37,013 nucleotides of DNA from positions 1 to 37,013 of the forward strand of contig DASUXY010000003.1 of assembly GCA_036377675.1 (NCBI GenBank), in the 5' to 3' direction. Positions 16,674 to 24,834 of the stretch are shown here, piece by piece; the first letter of the stretch is position 1, and each line of letters starts with the position of its first letter. This DNA is from DASUXY01 sp036377675. Its GTDB lineage: Bacteria > Bacillota > Bacilli > Bacillales > Amphibacillaceae. The notes under the pieces are model-generated. The model saw only the letters and a list, made by a program, of their open reading frames with translations. It had not been told where the DNA came from and searched no databases. The position numbers and the translations under genes are program-made.

Positions 16674-17663
16674 ATGACAAATAAAAATAGACCCCTTTTT
16701 AACGAAGAAACGACAGGAAAATTAATGAAGAAAGAATTTATTGCGATTGAACAATCGCTAGAGATCGATCAAGCAATTGAACATCTCCGTGAAGAAGTGA
16801 AAAACAAAAGAAATATCCATTATATTTACGTAATTGATGAAGAAAAACGATTAATCGGCACGTTATCGTTACGGGAGTTATTAGCTGCCGAAGGTGATTC
16901 ACTTGTATCAACATACATGGAAACAGATGTTGTCTATTTTCCAACGGATTTAGATCAAGAGCCCGCAGCTACAGTGTTCCGTGATACAGATTTAGTAACG
17001 ATTCCTGTCGTTAATCGCAATGAACAACTCATCGGTGTCGTTCATGTTGATGAAATAATTGATGTCATTCAAGAAGAAACGACAGAAGATTTTCATAAGA
17101 TGGCCCCCGTTGGATCGATGGATGAAGGACTAGGAGATGCAAATGCGTTTACGTTATATCGAAAACGAATTGGTTGGCTCGTTCTCCTAGTCTTTATCAA
17201 TATTTTTTCCGGTGCTGGAATCGCACATTTTGAAGATGTTATTGCTTCAAATATAGCGTTAGTGTTTTTTTTACCGTTGTTAGTAGATAGTGGAGGAAAT
17301 GCTGGTTCACAGTCAGCGACGTTAATGATCCGGGCGATGGCTGTTGGGGATATTAAAATGAAAGATTGGTTGAAGATGTTCTTGAAGGAAATTTCTGTTT
17401 CCGTAGCGCTAGGATTAACGATGGCACTTGCTGTAGCTACTGTTGGTGTATTTAGAGGAGGTATAAAAATCGCTATCGTCGTTGCCATTACGATGACTGT
17501 CATTGTCGTCGTTGGAAGTCTAATTGGAATGTCGATGCCATTTATTTTTAATAAATTAAAGTTAGACCCAGCAACTGCTAGTGCGCCACTCATTACGTCC
17601 ATTGCCGACATTGTCGGTGTACTCATTTATTTTTCAATCGCCTCTAAGTTGTTAACATTATAG
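16674..17663 (+). CDS. mgtE: Short MgtE-family magnesium transporter
   Basis: A magnesium channel/transporter of the MgtE family in the plasma membrane. The 329 residues hold two CBS domains (about 15-135) and a five-helix membrane domain (about 165-329) with the conserved VDSGGNAGSQS segment and, in the last helix region, the IADIVG aspartate that lines the Mg2+ pore. The usual MgtE N domain of about 110-130 residues before the CBS pair is absent; typical bacterial MgtE is about 450 residues. Upstream DNA is the riboswitch leader, so this is a complete short form, not a truncation artefact. ATG 16674 follows GGGAGG. The M-box supports Mg2+ as substrate. Since the N domain helps close the pore at high Mg2+, its loss may place more weight on transcriptional control. 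Confidence 0.92.
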   Translation: MTNKNRPLFNEETTGKLMKKEFIAIEQSLEIDQAIEHLREEVKNKRNIHYIYVIDEEKRLIGTLSLRELLAAEGDSLVSTYMETDVVYFPTDLDQEPAATVFRDTDLVTIPVVNRNEQLIGVVHVDEIIDVIQEETTEDFHKMAPVGSMDEGLGDANAFTLYRKRIGWLVLLVFINIFSGAGIAHFEDVIASNIALVFFLPLLVDSGGNAGSQSATLMIRAMAVGDIKMKDWLKMFLKEISVSVALGLTMALAVATVGVFRGGIKIAIVVAITMTVIVVVGSLIGMSMPFIFNKLKLDPATASAPLITSIADIVGVLIYFSIASKLLTL

Positions 17664-17680
17664 GTCTTTTCATGATGAAT

Positions 17681-17724
17681 ACACCCCATCTTGTGCTTGG
17701 ATATGCAAGCACAAGATGGGGTGT
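17681..17724. terminator. 19-bp perfect hairpin between convergent mgtE and CDF gene
   Basis: Bases 17681-17699 and 17706-17724 are perfect reverse complements around a 6-nt loop. It lies between two genes that point at each other, 17 bp after the mgtE stop and 10 bp after the end of the reverse-strand gene, so it serves as a shared terminator. A T-run follows on the forward strand only after six bases. Confidence 0.8.
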
Positions 17725-17734
17725 AAGTCATTTT

Positions 17735-18625
17735 TTAAAATGAATGCGGATTGACATGGACAAGAACATCAGCAATATCGTCATGATTGTTCATGAGCGT
17801 TCGTTTTACAACCGTTGCAATTTCATGTCCCTTTTTCACGGTAAGTTCTGGATCAACACTAATTTTAATATCAATGATAACATAGCTTCCATGCGTACGG
17901 GCATGCATTTGATCAATTCTTAAAACACCATCAACTGTTAGAACTGTTTGCTTATAGGTTTCAATATCTTCTGGTGCGAGTACTTTTTCCATCATGATGA
18001 TGGATGATTCTTTTGCCAAGTTATAGCCTACCTTGATGACGATGATTGACACAATAATACTAGCGACCGCATCGCCATATAAAAGGAATGCAAGATGGTA
18101 ATATTCTCCAAGCATCGCTGCCCCAACTCCTACTAAAGCAGCGATGGAGGAAAGAGAATCTGAGCGATGATGCCACGCATCACTTATTAAGGCTGCACTT
18201 TGATATTTTTTCCCGACACGGTATTTATATTGAAATAACAGCTCTTTAATGATGATGGAAAGGAAGATGGCATACAGAGCAATCTTTCCTGGTGCAGGTG
18301 GGACCTCTTTCCAAAAGACTTTTAATGAAGAAATACTTATTTCAACACCGACGAGTATTAATAGTAGGGCTACGATAATGGAGGCGATGTTTTCAGCCTT
18401 TCCGTGTCCATATGGATGTTCTTGATCGGGTGGCTTCATAGCAATTTTTACACCGAATAAAATAACAATTGAACTGACAATATCAGAGGCAGAATGGACA
18501 GCATCCGCTATTAAAGCCCGACTTCCAGCGATAAAGCCGGCTACTCCTTTGATAATCGTTAGTAAAAGATTGACAATAATGCCAATCCACGTAGCAAATA
18601 CAAGAGGACGTGCATTTTCTCTCAT
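17735..18625 (-). CDS. Cation diffusion facilitator (CDF) efflux protein
   Basis: A proton-coupled exporter of divalent metal ions in the plasma membrane. I choose ATG 18625 (296 residues, starting MRENARPLVFATW); a GTG at 18640 would add five. Six membrane segments are seen in the first 215 residues, with the paired metal-site motifs DAVHSASD in the second helix and DAWHHRSDS in the fifth, and the cytoplasmic CDF dimerisation domain at about 215-296. The motifs and length resemble B. subtilis MneP/MneS, which export Mn2+, but metal choice cannot be read with certainty; Zn2+, Co2+ and Fe2+ are alternatives. It converges with mgtE, so the two metal genes are neighbours without being co-transcribed. 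Confidence 0.9.
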   Translation of the reverse strand: MRENARPLVFATWIGIIVNLLLTIIKGVAGFIAGSRALIADAVHSASDIVSSIVILFGVKIAMKPPDQEHPYGHGKAENIASIIVALLLILVGVEISISSLKVFWKEVPPAPGKIALYAIFLSIIIKELLFQYKYRVGKKYQSAALISDAWHHRSDSLSSIAALVGVGAAMLGEYYHLAFLLYGDAVASIIVSIIVIKVGYNLAKESSIIMMEKVLAPEDIETYKQTVLTVDGVLRIDQMHARTHGSYVIIDIKISVDPELTVKKGHEIATVVKRTLMNNHDDIADVLVHVNPHSF

Positions 18626-18777
18626 GGATCCTAGCACCACCTTACTTCTTTCAATTATCGTATCAAATAATAGAAGGGTGAGTCTATGGCAACGTTATTA
18701 GCTATGTGAAACAAGCTAATGATGCAGAAACAGTTTTTCCTAAAGTAAACAAAACGTAGACTTTAAGGTGTTATTTT

Positions 18778-18804
18778 TTGACGAGTTGGATGTGGTTCGA
18801 TAAG
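18778..18804 (+). promoter_or_regulatory. Possible yojF promoter
   Basis: TTGACG (18778-18783) is followed 15 bp later by GATAAG (18799-18804). The match is modest and the spacing short, but a promoter is needed here because the upstream gene points away. Confidence 0.35.
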
Positions 18805-18841
18805 GTAAAAGTGGTAACTGAAACGTAGGGGGAACGAAGAT

Positions 18842-19195
18842 ATGAAACCGATTAAAATAGATGAAGCACAAAGCATGTTAAATCACTTCATTCATAAAGA
18901 TGTATATGTTCACGTAGAAACGACGAATGGAGCTTATGCAAGCCATGTCAATGAAAAAGCATATAATGTTGGTATCTATGTACGCAACGCTACTGTCCGT
19001 TTTTCACAAGCAAAAATAGTATCTGACGGAAAATTCTTTCGCGTTGGTTTAAAAATGGAAAAGGGCTGGATTTATGCGGAAGGATTAACAGATTGGGAAA
19101 TCTATGAAGACGCAAAGTTATTGTTCGCTGGACATGATGAAGATGGGCGTCTCATGGTTGCGTTACAAATAAGTGAAACACCGTTCGACTATTAA
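18842..19195 (+). CDS. yojF: YojF family protein (DUF1806), partner gene of bshB2
   Basis: A 117-residue soluble protein of the YojF/DUF1806 family. The central block VYVHVETTNGAYASH and the later GWIYAEGLTDWEIYED are close to what I recall of B. subtilis YojF. No catalytic motif or membrane segment is visible. ATG 18842 follows AGGGGGAA. The gene is 25 bp upstream of bshB2, the same pairing as yojF-yojG in B. subtilis, so a role in or around bacillithiol synthesis is a reasonable inference, but no biochemical function is known to me. Confidence 0.85.
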   Translation: MKPIKIDEAQSMLNHFIHKDVYVHVETTNGAYASHVNEKAYNVGIYVRNATVRFSQAKIVSDGKFFRVGLKMEKGWIYAEGLTDWEIYEDAKLLFAGHDEDGRLMVALQISETPFDY

Positions 19196-19220
19196 ATATG
19201 TGAAAGATAGGTGAAGAAAA

Positions 19221-19892
19221 ATGAAGGAACATGTTGTCGTTATTTATGCACACCCTGATGATGAATCATTTGGGGCAGCTGGGACAATTACGAAATTTAG
19301 AGAGCAAGGTATTCCAGTTACGTATGTATGTGGAACATTAGGTGAAATGGGTAGAAATATGGGTTCACCTCCATTTGCCAATCGAGAGACGCTTCCGAAA
19401 ATTAGAGAGCAAGAATTAGCACGAGCTTGTAAGTTGTTAGATATTGATTATAAGCTGCTCGGCTATCGTGATAAAACAATTGAGTATGAAGATCGCGAAG
19501 AAGTCGCCGAGCATGTGCGAGCTCTTTTAGAGCAAATAAATCCGACCTTAGTTATTACACATTATCCAGGGCATGCTGTGCATCCTGACCACAACGCTTT
19601 AGGTGCTGCGGTTATAGAAGCAGTTCGCTTGCTTCCTGTTGATGAACGACCGGTTGTTTGGGCACAAGCGATTACAAATACGCATGTTGAAGATCTTGGA
19701 AAACCACATATTGTTCACGATCTTGCGGATCGCTTTCATCAAAAAATGGAGGCGATTATGGCACATAAATCTCAAGCTGGTGGTATGATTAAAAACTTTA
19801 GCGATCCTGCCAAAGTTGATCCAGATTTAAAAGAAGCGGCGCAAAAAAGGTTAGGAAAAGAACAATTTTACATTTGGGATTTTGAAAAATAA
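19221..19892 (+). CDS. bshB2: Bacillithiol biosynthesis deacetylase BshB2
   Basis: A zinc-dependent de-N-acetylase of the PIG-L/LmbE family. In bacillithiol synthesis BshB enzymes remove the acetyl group from GlcNAc-malate to give GlcN-malate, to which BshC then adds cysteine; BshB2 is the paralogue encoded with yojF. The 223 residues start with the zinc-binding AHPDDE motif (residues 10-15) and carry the third metal ligand in HPDHN (about residue 117). ATG 19221 follows an AGGTGAAG site. It may alternatively deacetylate bacillithiol conjugates as an Mca-like enzyme, a dual activity reported for this family. Confidence 0.9.
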   Translation: MKEHVVVIYAHPDDESFGAAGTITKFREQGIPVTYVCGTLGEMGRNMGSPPFANRETLPKIREQELARACKLLDIDYKLLGYRDKTIEYEDREEVAEHVRALLEQINPTLVITHYPGHAVHPDHNALGAAVIEAVRLLPVDERPVVWAQAITNTHVEDLGKPHIVHDLADRFHQKMEAIMAHKSQAGGMIKNFSDPAKVDPDLKEAAQKRLGKEQFYIWDFEK

Positions 19893-19985
19893 GTGAGTTG
19901 TTTATCTTTCCGTTACACATCTTGATGCGTCATTTATGTTAGAAGTTGATGTGAAAGGGAAATAGTAGATGTGAGGAGGGGAGTT

Positions 19986-20186
19986 ATGCCTATGAAACGG
20001 TTATATCGCTCATCAACGAATCGAATGGTCGCTGGAGTTTTAGGGGGGATTGCCGAGTATTTTCGGGTTGACCCAACCGTGATTCGCCTGCTGTTTGTTA
20101 TTAGTATATTTGTTAGCCTTTTCCAATCAGTAGCAGTATACTTAATAGCAGCTGTAATCATACCAGACGAAAGAGAGGTTCATTAA
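19986..20186 (+). CDS. yvlC: PspC domain membrane protein (YvlC-like)
   Basis: A 66-residue protein that is a single PspC domain: a basic N terminus (MKRLYRSSTNRMVAG), the GVLGGIAEYFRVDPTVIRL motif and one hydrophobic segment (about residues 35-58). ATG 19986 lies six bases after AGGAGG; a GTG at 19971 in the same frame overlaps that ribosome site and is rejected. PspC domains are tied to envelope-stress responses, and in B. subtilis the yvlABCD genes are sigma-W dependent; I see no sigma-W promoter here and yvlAB are absent. It directly abuts the next gene. Confidence 0.87.
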   Translation: MPMKRLYRSSTNRMVAGVLGGIAEYFRVDPTVIRLLFVISIFVSLFQSVAVYLIAAVIIPDEREVH

Positions 20187-20546
20187 ATGTTTCTAAGATG
20201 GTTTATATCCATATTTCTAAACGCTGTAACACTCATCATTGTAGCCCAGCTGTTTGATTCATTTCACATCGAAGATTTTGGAACTGCTCTTTTAGCAAGT
20301 CTTATTTTATCGATTTTAAACTTATTTGTGAAACCTATTTTAGTTTTATTTACATTACCGATTACATTCATAACGTTTGGCTTATTTTTATTTGTAATTA
20401 ATGCGATTACTTTAATGCTAACACAAGCGGTTATGAGTCCCGATTTTTATATTGACAACTTTGGAATTGCAATCGTAGCAGCCATTATGATTGCTATCTT
20501 AAATACGATTTTAAATCAGCTTGTGAAAGATACGTTACGGGTGTAG
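20187..20546 (+). CDS. yvlD: YvlD family four-helix membrane protein
   Basis: A 119-residue, almost wholly hydrophobic protein of the YvlD/phage-holin-4-superfamily type, with four membrane segments and conserved NLFVKPILVLFTLPIT in the second loop. The start codon follows the yvlC stop with no gap, and its ribosome site AGAGAGG lies in the end of yvlC, so the two are translationally coupled. Despite the domain name no lysis role is implied. yvlD upstream of hprK is the B. subtilis order. Function unknown; a membrane stress role with YvlC is an inference. Confidence 0.87.
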   Translation: MFLRWFISIFLNAVTLIIVAQLFDSFHIEDFGTALLASLILSILNLFVKPILVLFTLPITFITFGLFLFVINAITLMLTQAVMSPDFYIDNFGIAIVAAIMIAILNTILNQLVKDTLRV

Positions 20547-20570
20547 GTCATTTTAACCTACGCTCTTTTC
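20543..20570 (+). terminator. Weak terminator after yvlD
   Basis: GTAGGT (20543-20548) and ACCTAC (20556-20561) form a short stem, followed by the T-rich GCTCTTTTC. It overlaps the end of yvlD. Confidence 0.45.
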
Positions 20571-20638
20571 TCTTCTTAAAGATGGAGGATTCTGTGAAAG
20601 ATTCATTGACAGCTTTTTTCATTCATCAATGAACGAAA

Positions 20639-20989
20639 TTATTCCTGTAATCGTTCAATTTTATAAACGCCTCGCTCTGTACTCAATAAAAATTGTGAAC
20701 CATCATATTCATATAAACTTGATTCTTCCAATGGGATTTCATACATTTCTTCGGGCAGGGGCGCATATGCATTAGATGTTTGAATTTTACCGCTTCCATT
20801 CAATTGCAAAGCATACATTCCTTTGTAATCATCTTCCGTTTGCGTATTTTTTGTGTAATGGATATCGTTCAATTGCATCCGAATTTCATCTTTATCTCGT
20901 AATTCTATTTTTTCAATTTTTATCGGGAATCCTTTCCATTCATGTAGCTTCTCATTCAATTGTTCAATCGATAAAAAATATTGCTCCAT
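20639..20989 (-). CDS. Conserved-looking hypothetical protein, 116 residues
   Basis: I do not recognise this family. The frame is open for 126 codons, and I start at the ATG at 20989 (MEQYFLSIEQLNEKL) because AAGAGGAGG lies just before it on the reverse strand. The product is soluble, acidic and Glu/Tyr-rich, with mixed helix and strand tendency, no cysteine, no signal peptide and no membrane segment. The ribosome site is strong, which argues that it is real. It stands alone on the reverse strand between yvlD and hprK, two genes usually adjacent in B. subtilis, so it is probably an insertion specific to this lineage. An inverted repeat, TTCATTGA/TCAATGAA at 20602-20633, lies just past its stop. 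Confidence 0.65.
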   Translation of the reverse strand: MEQYFLSIEQLNEKLHEWKGFPIKIEKIELRDKDEIRMQLNDIHYTKNTQTEDDYKGMYALQLNGSGKIQTSNAYAPLPEEMYEIPLEESSLYEYDGSQFLLSTERGVYKIERLQE

Positions 20990-21122
20990 ATGATCCCTCC
21001 TCTTAAATATGCTCTCCATGAAGAGTGGAAAACATGCATGGCAGGTGAGAAATAAGGGAGCGACGAAAGAGTGACCACCGTCATGAAGCGAATCGGACTC
21101 TTTTCTTCAACGGGTTAAAATA

Positions 21123-21131
21123 TGCTACAAT
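21123..21131 (+). promoter_or_regulatory. hprK extended -10 promoter
   Basis: TGCTACAAT is an extended -10 (hexamer TACAAT at 21126-21131) 35 bp before hprK. A weak TTCTTC at 21103-21108 would be the -35 at 17-bp spacing. Confidence 0.6.
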
Positions 21132-21165
21132 AAAACTCAGTTGTACTCACTGGGAGGGAATTTAT

Positions 21166-22122
21166 ATGACGAAAGTTCGTACAAAAGACTTACTAGACAA
21201 TTTTAATCTGACCCTCGTTGCTGGGAAGGATGGTTTACATAGAGAAATTACGACAAGTGACATTTCCCGTCCAGGGATTGAAATGACAGGTTACTTTAAG
21301 TATTATCCGAAAGAACGTCTTCAACTCATCGGAAAAACGGAAATGGCCTATTTTTTGGATTTAAGTGAATATCAACAGCGGGATCGCGTCGAACGTTTAT
21401 GTACAGATGTAACACCAGGCATTGTTATTACGAGAGGAATGGATGTCCCTGAGGTGCTCATAGAGGCGGCGAATTATGCCGGTGTACCTATTTTAAAATC
21501 TCGTAAAAAAACGACACGTGTCATCAGTCGGTTAACGAATTATTTGGAAATTAAGTTTGCTCCTTTTACAGCTATTCATGGAGTGCTCGTAGATGTATAT
21601 GGAGTAGGTGTACTCATCACGGGTCAAAGCGGTGTAGGAAAAAGTGAAACAGCCTTAGAACTCGTTAAGCGTGGCCATCGACTTGTCGCAGATGACAGTG
21701 TCGAAATACATCAAGAAGATTATGATACGTTGATTGGGAAATCTCCACCATTAATTGAATATTTGCTGGAAATTCGCGGATTAGGGATTATTAATGTGAT
21801 GACGTTGTTTGGTGCAGGTGCCGTGCTGAAACATAAGAAGATTACGATGAATATTCATTTGGAATTGTGGGATGAAAAAAAACAGTACGATCGGTTAGGT
21901 CTTGATGAAGAAACGTTTAAAGTGATGGATGTTCACCTTCCAAAAGCGACCATTCCAGTGCGCCCTGGACGAAACTTAGCAGTCATCATTGAAGTGGCAG
22001 CAATGAATTTTCGTTTGAAACGAATGGGAGTCAATGCGGCAGAAGAGTTTTCAGAACGATTGACATCGATGATCGAACAGGAAAAAGACAATCTAGATCG
22101 GAGTGGTTTGATTGACTTGTAA
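21166..22122 (+). CDS. hprK: HPr kinase/phosphorylase
   Basis: The sensor of carbon catabolite control in Firmicutes. It phosphorylates Ser46 of HPr and of Crh when glycolytic intermediates are high, and removes the phosphate by phosphorolysis, giving pyrophosphate. The 318 residues have the Walker A motif GQSGVGKS at 153-160 and the family signature LEIRGLGIINV near 200. ATG 21166 follows GGGAGGG. The end overlaps lgt by 11 bp. Two functional partners, PpaX and Crh, are encoded in the same window. Confidence 0.97.
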   Translation: MTKVRTKDLLDNFNLTLVAGKDGLHREITTSDISRPGIEMTGYFKYYPKERLQLIGKTEMAYFLDLSEYQQRDRVERLCTDVTPGIVITRGMDVPEVLIEAANYAGVPILKSRKKTTRVISRLTNYLEIKFAPFTAIHGVLVDVYGVGVLITGQSGVGKSETALELVKRGHRLVADDSVEIHQEDYDTLIGKSPPLIEYLLEIRGLGIINVMTLFGAGAVLKHKKITMNIHLELWDEKKQYDRLGLDEETFKVMDVHLPKATIPVRPGRNLAVIIEVAAMNFRLKRMGVNAAEEFSERLTSMIEQEKDNLDRSGLIDL

Positions 22123-22951
22123 TGCCCCCTCTTTAGATCCAGTATTTTTACAACTAGGACCGTTAACGATTTATTGGTATGGTGTCATTATTGCTACCGG
22201 TGCATTTATCGGGTTGTTGCTTGCGACGAAAGAATCAGATCGCTTCGGTTTAGAAAAAGATTTGTTTATCGATTTGCTAGTCTTCGGCTTACCGATTGCC
22301 GTACTCTCCGCTCGTCTCTACTATGTCATTTTTGAATGGGAACAATATGCAGATGGCCCTTGGTGGAAAGTATTTGCCGTCTGGGAAGGCGGTTTAGCTA
22401 TTCACGGTGCTTTAATCGGTTCCATTGTTACGGTGATTGTATTTGCTCGAGTGAAAGGGGTATCATTTTGGCAACTTGTTGATATCGTTGCACCGAGTTT
22501 AATTTTAGGGCAAGCGATCGGGCGTTGGGGAAACTTTATGAACCAAGAGGCACATGGCGGTCCGATTTCAGAAGCGGCTTACAATCGTTTTCATCAATAT
22601 TTACCTGATTTTATTATGAATCAAATGTGCATTGATGGCGTGTTGTATCATCCAACCTTTTTGTATGAATCGTTTTGGAATGTTCTCGTGTTTATTTTAT
22701 TACTCGTCTTACGGAGAAAAAATCCACTGCGTGGAGAAGTGTTTTTAACGTATGCGATGGCGTATTCCTTTGGTAGATTCTTTATTGAAGGGATGCGTAC
22801 GGATAGTCTTTACTTAGTTGGGCAAATTCGTATGGCACAGTTCATTTCGATTCTTATCATTGTCGTAGCGCTCATCTTACTCGTTTATCGTAGAATATCG
22901 GGTAGAGCAGATAAACATTATGATGGGAAAAAGGTGCAAAAGAAAAAATAG
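22112..22951 (+). CDS. lgt: Prolipoprotein diacylglyceryl transferase
   Basis: Lgt moves diacylglycerol from phosphatidylglycerol to the lipobox cysteine of preprolipoproteins, the first step of lipoprotein maturation, in the plasma membrane. The 279-residue product has seven predicted membrane segments and the Lgt signature GRWGNFMNQEAHGG (about residues 135-148) that includes the essential Asn and Glu. I start at TTG 22112, behind GGAGTGG; it overlaps the hprK stop by 11 bp, so translation is coupled. CccB in this window is one likely substrate. A Lys-rich cytoplasmic tail ends the protein. Confidence 0.96.
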   Translation: MTCNAPSLDPVFLQLGPLTIYWYGVIIATGAFIGLLLATKESDRFGLEKDLFIDLLVFGLPIAVLSARLYYVIFEWEQYADGPWWKVFAVWEGGLAIHGALIGSIVTVIVFARVKGVSFWQLVDIVAPSLILGQAIGRWGNFMNQEAHGGPISEAAYNRFHQYLPDFIMNQMCIDGVLYHPTFLYESFWNVLVFILLLVLRRKNPLRGEVFLTYAMAYSFGRFFIEGMRTDSLYLVGQIRMAQFISILIIVVALILLVYRRISGRADKHYDGKKVQKKK

Positions 22952-23095
22952 TGTCGCCATTCCGTTATTCAGATGAGACGGATTGCGTTTTATTTAAAAT
23001 AGCTTATGCTTAAAGTAGGATCGAATACAACAGGATCTACACTTTAATGAACGTATACATCATGACTGATGATAATCAAATGAGGGGGACGGGGT

Positions 23096-24055
23096 TTGAC
23101 GAAAGTTGCATATCGAGGGTTCAAGGAAGGTTTACATACAGCAGTGACATTGGGAAAGGTCATTTTTCCAGTGACTTTGATTGTAACCATCTTACAACAT
23201 ACACCTGTATTACCGTGGATTATAAATGTAATTAGTCCAGTCATGGGGTGGATTGGTCTTTCAGGTGAAGCTGCTGTTCCACTTGTACTTGGAAATGCAC
23301 TAAATTTGTATGCGGCCATTGCAGCCATTATTTCGTTTGAATTTACGGTTAAAGAAGTATTTATCATGGCAATCATGTTATCCTTTTCGCACAATTTATT
23401 CATTGAATCAACGTTAGCAGCAAGAGTAGGGGTTAGTTGGTGGTTTATCTCAGGAATTCGAATTTCATTAGCCTTACTATCAGCTGTTTTTATTAATCTT
23501 GTTTGGACGGGTGGTTCTGACATCGCTCAGTATGGCATGATTTCGAATGAAGATCCGGTGCTGAACGGTTGGATTGAAATCTCATTACAAGCCATTCAAA
23601 CGGCAGTAATTGCAGTGCTACAGTTAGCGATGATTGTCATTCCGTTAATGATTATTATGCAATTTTTACGTGAAAATGGTTGGATGGAGAAACTTTCAAA
23701 TCGTTTAGCTCCGTTTACAAGGTTGTTAGGGATGAAGGAAAATGCATCGATGACACTCGTAGCCGGTTTAACGATTGGTTTAGCCTTCGGAGCGGGACTG
23801 ATGATTCAAGCAGTTGAAGAAGATGGCGTCTCCAAGAGAGATATGTACTTAGCATTAATTTTCCTTGTGTCGTGTCATGCCGTCGTAGAGGATACAGTTA
23901 TTTTTATCCCGCTCGGAATTCCAGTTTGGCCACTTCTCGTCATCCGCTTAGTGACAGCTATTATATTAACGATGACAGTTGCCTTCATTTGGAAACGATG
24001 GGATCTACGGAAAGGAAAGGAATTAGCGAATGAACATACGTACAATACTTTTTGA
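23096..24055 (+). CDS. yvoD: Nucleoside-recognition (Gate) domain membrane protein YvoD
   Basis: A 319-residue multi-pass membrane protein with two copies of the nucleoside-recognition/Gate domain, the fold shared with SpmA and SpmB and with part of the concentrative nucleoside transporters. About eight membrane segments are seen. Start is TTG 23096, behind GAGGGGGA. It overlaps ppaX by 26 bp. lgt-yvoD-ppaX is the B. subtilis order. Substrate and function are unknown to me; the family name does not prove nucleoside binding. Confidence 0.83.
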   Translation: MTKVAYRGFKEGLHTAVTLGKVIFPVTLIVTILQHTPVLPWIINVISPVMGWIGLSGEAAVPLVLGNALNLYAAIAAIISFEFTVKEVFIMAIMLSFSHNLFIESTLAARVGVSWWFISGIRISLALLSAVFINLVWTGGSDIAQYGMISNEDPVLNGWIEISLQAIQTAVIAVLQLAMIVIPLMIIMQFLRENGWMEKLSNRLAPFTRLLGMKENASMTLVAGLTIGLAFGAGLMIQAVEEDGVSKRDMYLALIFLVSCHAVVEDTVIFIPLGIPVWPLLVIRLVTAIILTMTVAFIWKRWDLRKGKELANEHTYNTF

Positions 24056-24671
24056 TTTAGATGGGACACTCATCGATACGAATGAATTGATCATCCAATC
24101 ATTTCTTCACACATTTCGCCAGTTCGGTTTCACTTTTTCACGTGAAGAAGTGAAGAAATTTAATGGTCCCCCGCTACGAGAAACATTTGAAAAAATTGAT
24201 CCGAAGCAGGCCGATGACATGTTGCAAACGTATTTAAAACATAATCATACGTACCATAATCATTATGTAAAAACATTTCCGTATGTTTTAGAAACGGTTC
24301 AACATTTACGAAACCGCGATATAAAAATGGGTGTCGTTACAACAAAAATGCGTAAAGGTGCCTATATGGGACTCCGGCATACAGGTTTAGCCCGTTTATT
24401 CGAAACAGTCGTTACGTTAGATGATGTAAAACGTCCTAAACCACATCCTGAACCTGTCTGTAAAGCGATGAAAGAACTCGAGGGAGAAGTAGAGACGACG
24501 CTGATGGTAGGCGATAATTCTTACGATATTGAAGCAGGGCACAATGCTGGAATGCACACAGCAGGAGTCGCTTGGTCACAACGGGGAAGGGATTTTTTAC
24601 AACAGTATAAGCCGACATATATGTTGGAAGATATGCGTGATTTGCTACATTTACCGATCATCCATAAATGA
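24030..24671 (+). CDS. ppaX: Pyrophosphatase PpaX (HAD superfamily)
   Basis: A cytoplasmic HAD-family phosphatase; B. subtilis PpaX hydrolyses pyrophosphate made when HPr kinase/phosphorylase dephosphorylates HPr, which pulls that reaction forward. The 213 residues hold the nucleophile motif DLDGTLID (residues 9-16), the motif II threonine in VVTTK, the lysine in KRPKPHPEP and the motif IV acidic pair MVGDNSYD. The reading frame starts inside the end of yvoD (26-bp overlap), so translation is coupled. hprK sits two genes upstream, which supports the specific PpaX name over a generic phosphoglycolate phosphatase. Confidence 0.92.
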   Translation: MNIRTILFDLDGTLIDTNELIIQSFLHTFRQFGFTFSREEVKKFNGPPLRETFEKIDPKQADDMLQTYLKHNHTYHNHYVKTFPYVLETVQHLRNRDIKMGVVTTKMRKGAYMGLRHTGLARLFETVVTLDDVKRPKPHPEPVCKAMKELEGEVETTLMVGDNSYDIEAGHNAGMHTAGVAWSQRGRDFLQQYKPTYMLEDMRDLLHLPIIHK

Positions 24672-24696
24672 CTGCTGTCGTTTATGGATGATTTAT
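24657..24696 (+). terminator. ppaX terminator containing the stop codon
   Basis: ATCATCCATAAA (24657-24668) and TTTATGGATGAT (24681-24692) form a perfect 12-bp stem; the ppaX stop codon is the first triplet of the 12-nt loop. The following T-run is poor, so efficiency is uncertain. Confidence 0.65.
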
Positions 24697-24734
24697 TGAG
24701 CGAGTGAATCTTTTGGTGAAATATGGATAAAATA

Positions 24735-24743
24735 TGGTACAAT
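24735..24743 (+). promoter_or_regulatory. yvoF extended -10 promoter
   Basis: TGGTACAAT (hexamer TACAAT at 24738-24743) is an extended -10 placed 91 bp before the acetyltransferase start. The -35 is weak. Confidence 0.5.
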
Positions 24744-24834
24744 TTCTAGTACGATGCTCGTCTGGCTGAGTTATTTTCTTCCTTTTATAATCGTCACTTC
24801 TGTATTTTTTCATGACGGAACGGGGGTGAAACAG

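Noticed and set aside
17093..17626. A 177-codon reverse-strand frame over mgtE
   Set aside because: Antisense shadow of the membrane domain; no ribosome site and no family resemblance.
23044..23523. A 159-codon reverse-strand frame over yvoD
   Set aside because: Antisense to an overlapping yvoD-ppaX operon, with no start signal.
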